Of a DNA stretch of 64,000 bases, positions 61,474 through 64,000 are shown piece after piece. The position numbers and the translations under genes are program-made. Each line of letters begins with the position of its first letter. Positions within the stretch are counted from its first letter, which is position 1. The stretch comes from Crocinitomicaceae bacterium (GTDB taxonomy: Bacteria > Bacteroidota > Bacteroidia > Flavobacteriales_G > Salibacteraceae). The stretch lies in the NCBI GenBank assembly GCA_002707155.1, contig PAME01000012.1:125547-189546 (forward strand), written 5' to 3'. The notes beneath the pieces are model-generated. The model worked only from the letters and a program-made list of their open reading frames with translations, had not been told where the DNA came from and ran no database searches.

Positions 61474-62582
61474 AAAGGCAAGTAACCATAGTACTTGGAG
61501 TGCTCGTTATACTGGCGGGAGTAGGGGTTAATAAATACTTAAGCTCGAAAGCGAAGCCACCAAAACGAAACCCTCAAGGAGGAAAGCCCACGGTTTTGGT
61601 TCAGAAAGTTCAAAATGGATTTGTAAAAAATACGATACCTGTAACAGGTAAACTCGTTGCCAAGAATAGAGTAGAGTTATTTGCTGAGGTTCAAGGATCA
61701 GTTTTAAACTCAGGAAAAACGTTTAAAGAAGGGGTTTCATTTTCTAATGGTTCTAGAATGTTGAAGCTGGATAGTACAGAATTTCATCTTTCCCTGCTTT
61801 CAGCGAAATCAGATTTTTTAAATAGCCTAATTCAATTAACGCCAGATATTAAGTACGATTTTCGAGAGGAATTGGATCGTTGGAATGTATTTATCAACTC
61901 GGTTAATATTGAACAACCTTTTCCTGCTTTGCCAAAAAGTAAGAACAAGAAATTTCTGAACTTTCTTATTTCGAGAAGCATTTCTAATCAGTATTACACC
62001 ATAAAAAGTCAAGAAGAGAAACTATCTAAGTTTAACTTAATTGCTCCTTTTAGTGGTACGTTAATAGAAGGAAATTTACAGCCGGGTTCTATGGTAAGAG
62101 TAGGGCAAAAACTAGGTACATTTATTCAAGGCGGCGAATACGAATTGGAGGTTTCCGTGAGCATGAATGATGGATCGCTTATAAAAATTGGTGATTCAGT
62201 TTTATTACAATCAGAAGATATTCCAGGAAATTGGTACGGAAAGGTCGTTAGAATTTCTGTACATATTGATCAATCAACTCAAACATTAAAAGTATATGTT
62301 AATGTCAGTTCCAAAAAGCTGAAAGAAGGTATGTACTTAACGGGATCTATTTATTCTGGAGGCTTTGAAAATGCTGTTTCTATTCCTAGAAATATTTTGA
62401 TTGGAACCAATCAAGTGTATTTATTAAAGGATACTGTATTGCAATTGCATGAAATTAAAGTGCTTTCGATAGGGGAAAATCAAGCAGTTATAGAAGGTCT
62501 TTCAGACGGCTCAAAAATTTTGGGTCAAGTCTATAGTGCAGCCTATAATGGAATGATTGTAAAACCACAACTTGAAAACTAA
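61470..62582 (+). CDS. RND efflux periplasmic adaptor (membrane fusion protein)
   Basis: A 370-residue protein with an N-terminal membrane anchor (residues 4-22, VTIVLGVLVILAGVGVNKY), a biotinyl-lipoyl-like domain split into VTGKLVAKNRVELFAEVQGS and FNLIAPFSGTLIEGNLQPGS, and a short helical hairpin between. The beta-barrel part has EVSVSMNDGSLIKIGDSVLL and WYGKVVRISVHID. It links the RND pump to an outer-membrane channel. No outer-membrane factor gene is visible before the window ends. Confidence 0.9.
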   Translation: MKRQVTIVLGVLVILAGVGVNKYLSSKAKPPKRNPQGGKPTVLVQKVQNGFVKNTIPVTGKLVAKNRVELFAEVQGSVLNSGKTFKEGVSFSNGSRMLKLDSTEFHLSLLSAKSDFLNSLIQLTPDIKYDFREELDRWNVFINSVNIEQPFPALPKSKNKKFLNFLISRSISNQYYTIKSQEEKLSKFNLIAPFSGTLIEGNLQPGSMVRVGQKLGTFIQGGEYELEVSVSMNDGSLIKIGDSVLLQSEDIPGNWYGKVVRISVHIDQSTQTLKVYVNVSSKKLKEGMYLTGSIYSGGFENAVSIPRNILIGTNQVYLLKDTVLQLHEIKVLSIGENQAVIEGLSDGSKILGQVYSAAYNGMIVKPQLEN

Positions 62583-62597
62583 TTAAAAACTAAGGCC

Positions 62598-64000
62598 GTG
62601 CGCAATCTAATAGCCTACTTCATAAAATACCCAGTTGCTGGAAACACCTTGATGGTCCTTATTTTCATCTTTGGTTATTTTGGACTGCAGAGCTGGAAGA
62701 AAAACTTTTTCCCAGTTTCGGAAAGCAGAATTCTTCAAATTGAAACGGTATATCCGGGTTCATCTCCTGAGGAAATTGAGAAGGGTATTGTCCTGAAAAT
62801 AGAGGATAACCTGCGGGGGGTTACTGGAATTGAGCAAATTAGCTCTGTGAGTCAAGAGAATTCTGGTGTTATTACGATTGAAGTAGAACGCTCATACAAT
62901 ACAGATTTAGTACTTCAAGATGTTAAGAATGCAGTAGATAGAATTCCTTCATTTCCGGATGGAATGGAGCCTCCTGTGATTTATAAAAAAGAGAGCAGAA
63001 ACTTTGCCATTAGCTTTTCCTTGAGTGGTGATGTATCGCTGACCACTTTAAAGAAATTCGCACAAAAAGCCGAAAGTGATTTATTAGCGATTGATGGAAT
63101 TAGCAAAATTGCTTTATCAGGGTATCCAGATGAAGAAATCGAAATAGCACTAAAAGAAGATGCTTTACGCGCTTATGATTTAACTTTCTTAGAAGTCAGT
63201 CAAAAAGTGCAAAATGCTAATCTAGAAGTAACTGGCGGTAAGGTTCGAGGCGATAAAGAGGAACTAATTATTCGGGCGAATACCAAAGGATATTATGCGG
63301 ACAAGTTTCAGAATATTGTAATAAAAACCACCACTGACGGGCGAATTGTTCGATTGAAAGACGTTGCTTTAGTCAGTGATATTTGGGCTGAATCACCAAA
63401 TAGAAGTCACCTAAATGGTCAACCGTCGGTGATTATTGAAGTCAGCAATACCATTGAAGAGGATATACTTTTTGTTACCGAATCGGTAAAAGAATACATG
63501 GAGAAGTTTAACACTGAGAACAGTGTGGTTAAAACGACTTTAGTAAGAGATGGTTCCACCACGTTGAATGAAAGAATTGATTTGTTAGTCGATAATGGAA
63601 TTATTGGTTTTGTATTAGTGTTGTTGTTTCTTGCGTTCTTCTTGCACATTCGGTTAGCATTTTGGGTTGCACTTAGTATTCCAATTGCCTTTATGGGAAT
63701 GTTTATAGTAGGAGCCAATAGTGAGGTTTCAATTAATGTTATTTCTCTGTTCGGAATGATTCTCGTTATAGGCATACTTGTAGATGACGGAATTGTTATT
63801 GGAGAGAATATTTACAAGCATTACGAAGACGGTAAGGAGCCAATGCAAGCTGCAATAGATGGGACAATGCAGGTTTTACCAGCAGTTTTTTCTGCAGTAT
63901 TAACCACTGCCATTGCTTTCTCCACGTTCTTTTTTCTAGAAGGAAGGCTCGGTGAATTTGCGCCTGACATGGCATTTGTGGTAATAAGTACTCTTGCATT
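62598..64000 (+). CDS. RND-family efflux permease (partial, runs off the window)
   Basis: GTG 62598 opens a frame with no stop to the window end, 467 codons. The first helix is VAGNTLMVLIFIFGYFGL. The periplasmic porter loops include VYPGSSPEEIEKGIVLKIED and NAVDRIPSFPDGMEPPVIYK. The transmembrane part carries the proton-relay Asp pair in GILVDDGIVIGENIYKHYED. It belongs to the AcrB-like/HAE-type pumps. It starts 15 nt after the adaptor gene in a MarR-controlled operon. The substrate cannot be predicted. Confidence 0.92.
   Translation, partial: MRNLIAYFIKYPVAGNTLMVLIFIFGYFGLQSWKKNFFPVSESRILQIETVYPGSSPEEIEKGIVLKIEDNLRGVTGIEQISSVSQENSGVITIEVERSYNTDLVLQDVKNAVDRIPSFPDGMEPPVIYKKESRNFAISFSLSGDVSLTTLKKFAQKAESDLLAIDGISKIALSGYPDEEIEIALKEDALRAYDLTFLEVSQKVQNANLEVTGGKVRGDKEELIIRANTKGYYADKFQNIVIKTTTDGRIVRLKDVALVSDIWAESPNRSHLNGQPSVIIEVSNTIEEDILFVTESVKEYMEKFNTENSVVKTTLVRDGSTTLNERIDLLVDNGIIGFVLVLLFLAFFLHIRLAFWVALSIPIAFMGMFIVGANSEVSINVISLFGMILVIGILVDDGIVIGENIYKHYEDGKEPMQAAIDGTMQVLPAVFSAVLTTAIAFSTFFFLEGRLGEFAPDMAFVVISTLA

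Overview
The window is chromosomal DNA of a Bacteroidetes bacterium, most likely a member of the Flavobacteriales. The base composition is AT-rich. Promoters follow the phylum's pattern (-7 box TAnnTTTG with an upstream TTG). Seven secreted proteins carry, or appear to carry, a type A type IX secretion (T9SS) sorting tail. Two T9SS machinery genes (porT and the plug protein) are present, as is a menaquinone methyltransferase. I see no phage, insertion sequence, integrase or CRISPR array.

Layout. 1-7200: a partial MarR regulator with a palindromic operator; a minus-strand operon aspC-hldE kinase-ubiE/menG-porT; a small membrane protein; a lipoprotein followed by meaB; and trxB. 7298-15424: two large T9SS cargo proteins built from beta-helix and Ig-like repeats. 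15515-23017: an M49 peptidase lipoprotein, the RNase P RNA (minus strand), Smr, Nudix, a 48-aa small protein, yaaA, a thioredoxin-like protein, an outer-membrane barrel protein and TerC. 23102-27436: ybaB, mutB, mutA and a FtsB/DivIC-like gene, all minus strand. 27630-40155: a BNR/sortilin-type T9SS cargo and a 2,973-residue T9SS cargo. 40420-48755: pruA, apaG, the T9SS plug protein, a peroxiredoxin, a TonB-dependent receptor, an sdpI/arsR-like pair and a lipoprotein. 48836-58374: a conserved secreted protein, a LamG T9SS protein whose frame has no ordinary start codon, a frameshifted small secreted protein, tRNA-Leu(CAA), and a two-gene unit of a small T9SS protein and a 1,998-residue tail-fibre-like protein with an S74 chaperone tail. 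58456-64000: LysE exporter, LpxL-like acyltransferase, S4 protein, a lipoprotein gene broken by a stop codon, and a MarR-adaptor-RND efflux operon that runs off the window.

How it fits together. The dominant theme is surface and secreted proteins exported by the T9SS. PorT and the plug protein belong to the translocon; the giant proteins are probable cargo. Three of the giants share one Ig-like repeat family in 4, 6 and 10 copies, and two share a duplicated beta-helix module, so they look like products of module shuffling. Housekeeping functions are menaquinone methylation, heptose activation, methylmalonyl-CoA mutase with its MeaB chaperone, proline catabolism and thiol redox control.

The most notable signals are: a LamG gene apparently starting at ATT; two small secreted genes broken by single lesions; several -7 boxes lying 4-5 nt before start codons, suggesting leaderless mRNAs; and a repeat adhesin whose repeats are alike in protein but varied in synonymous codons.
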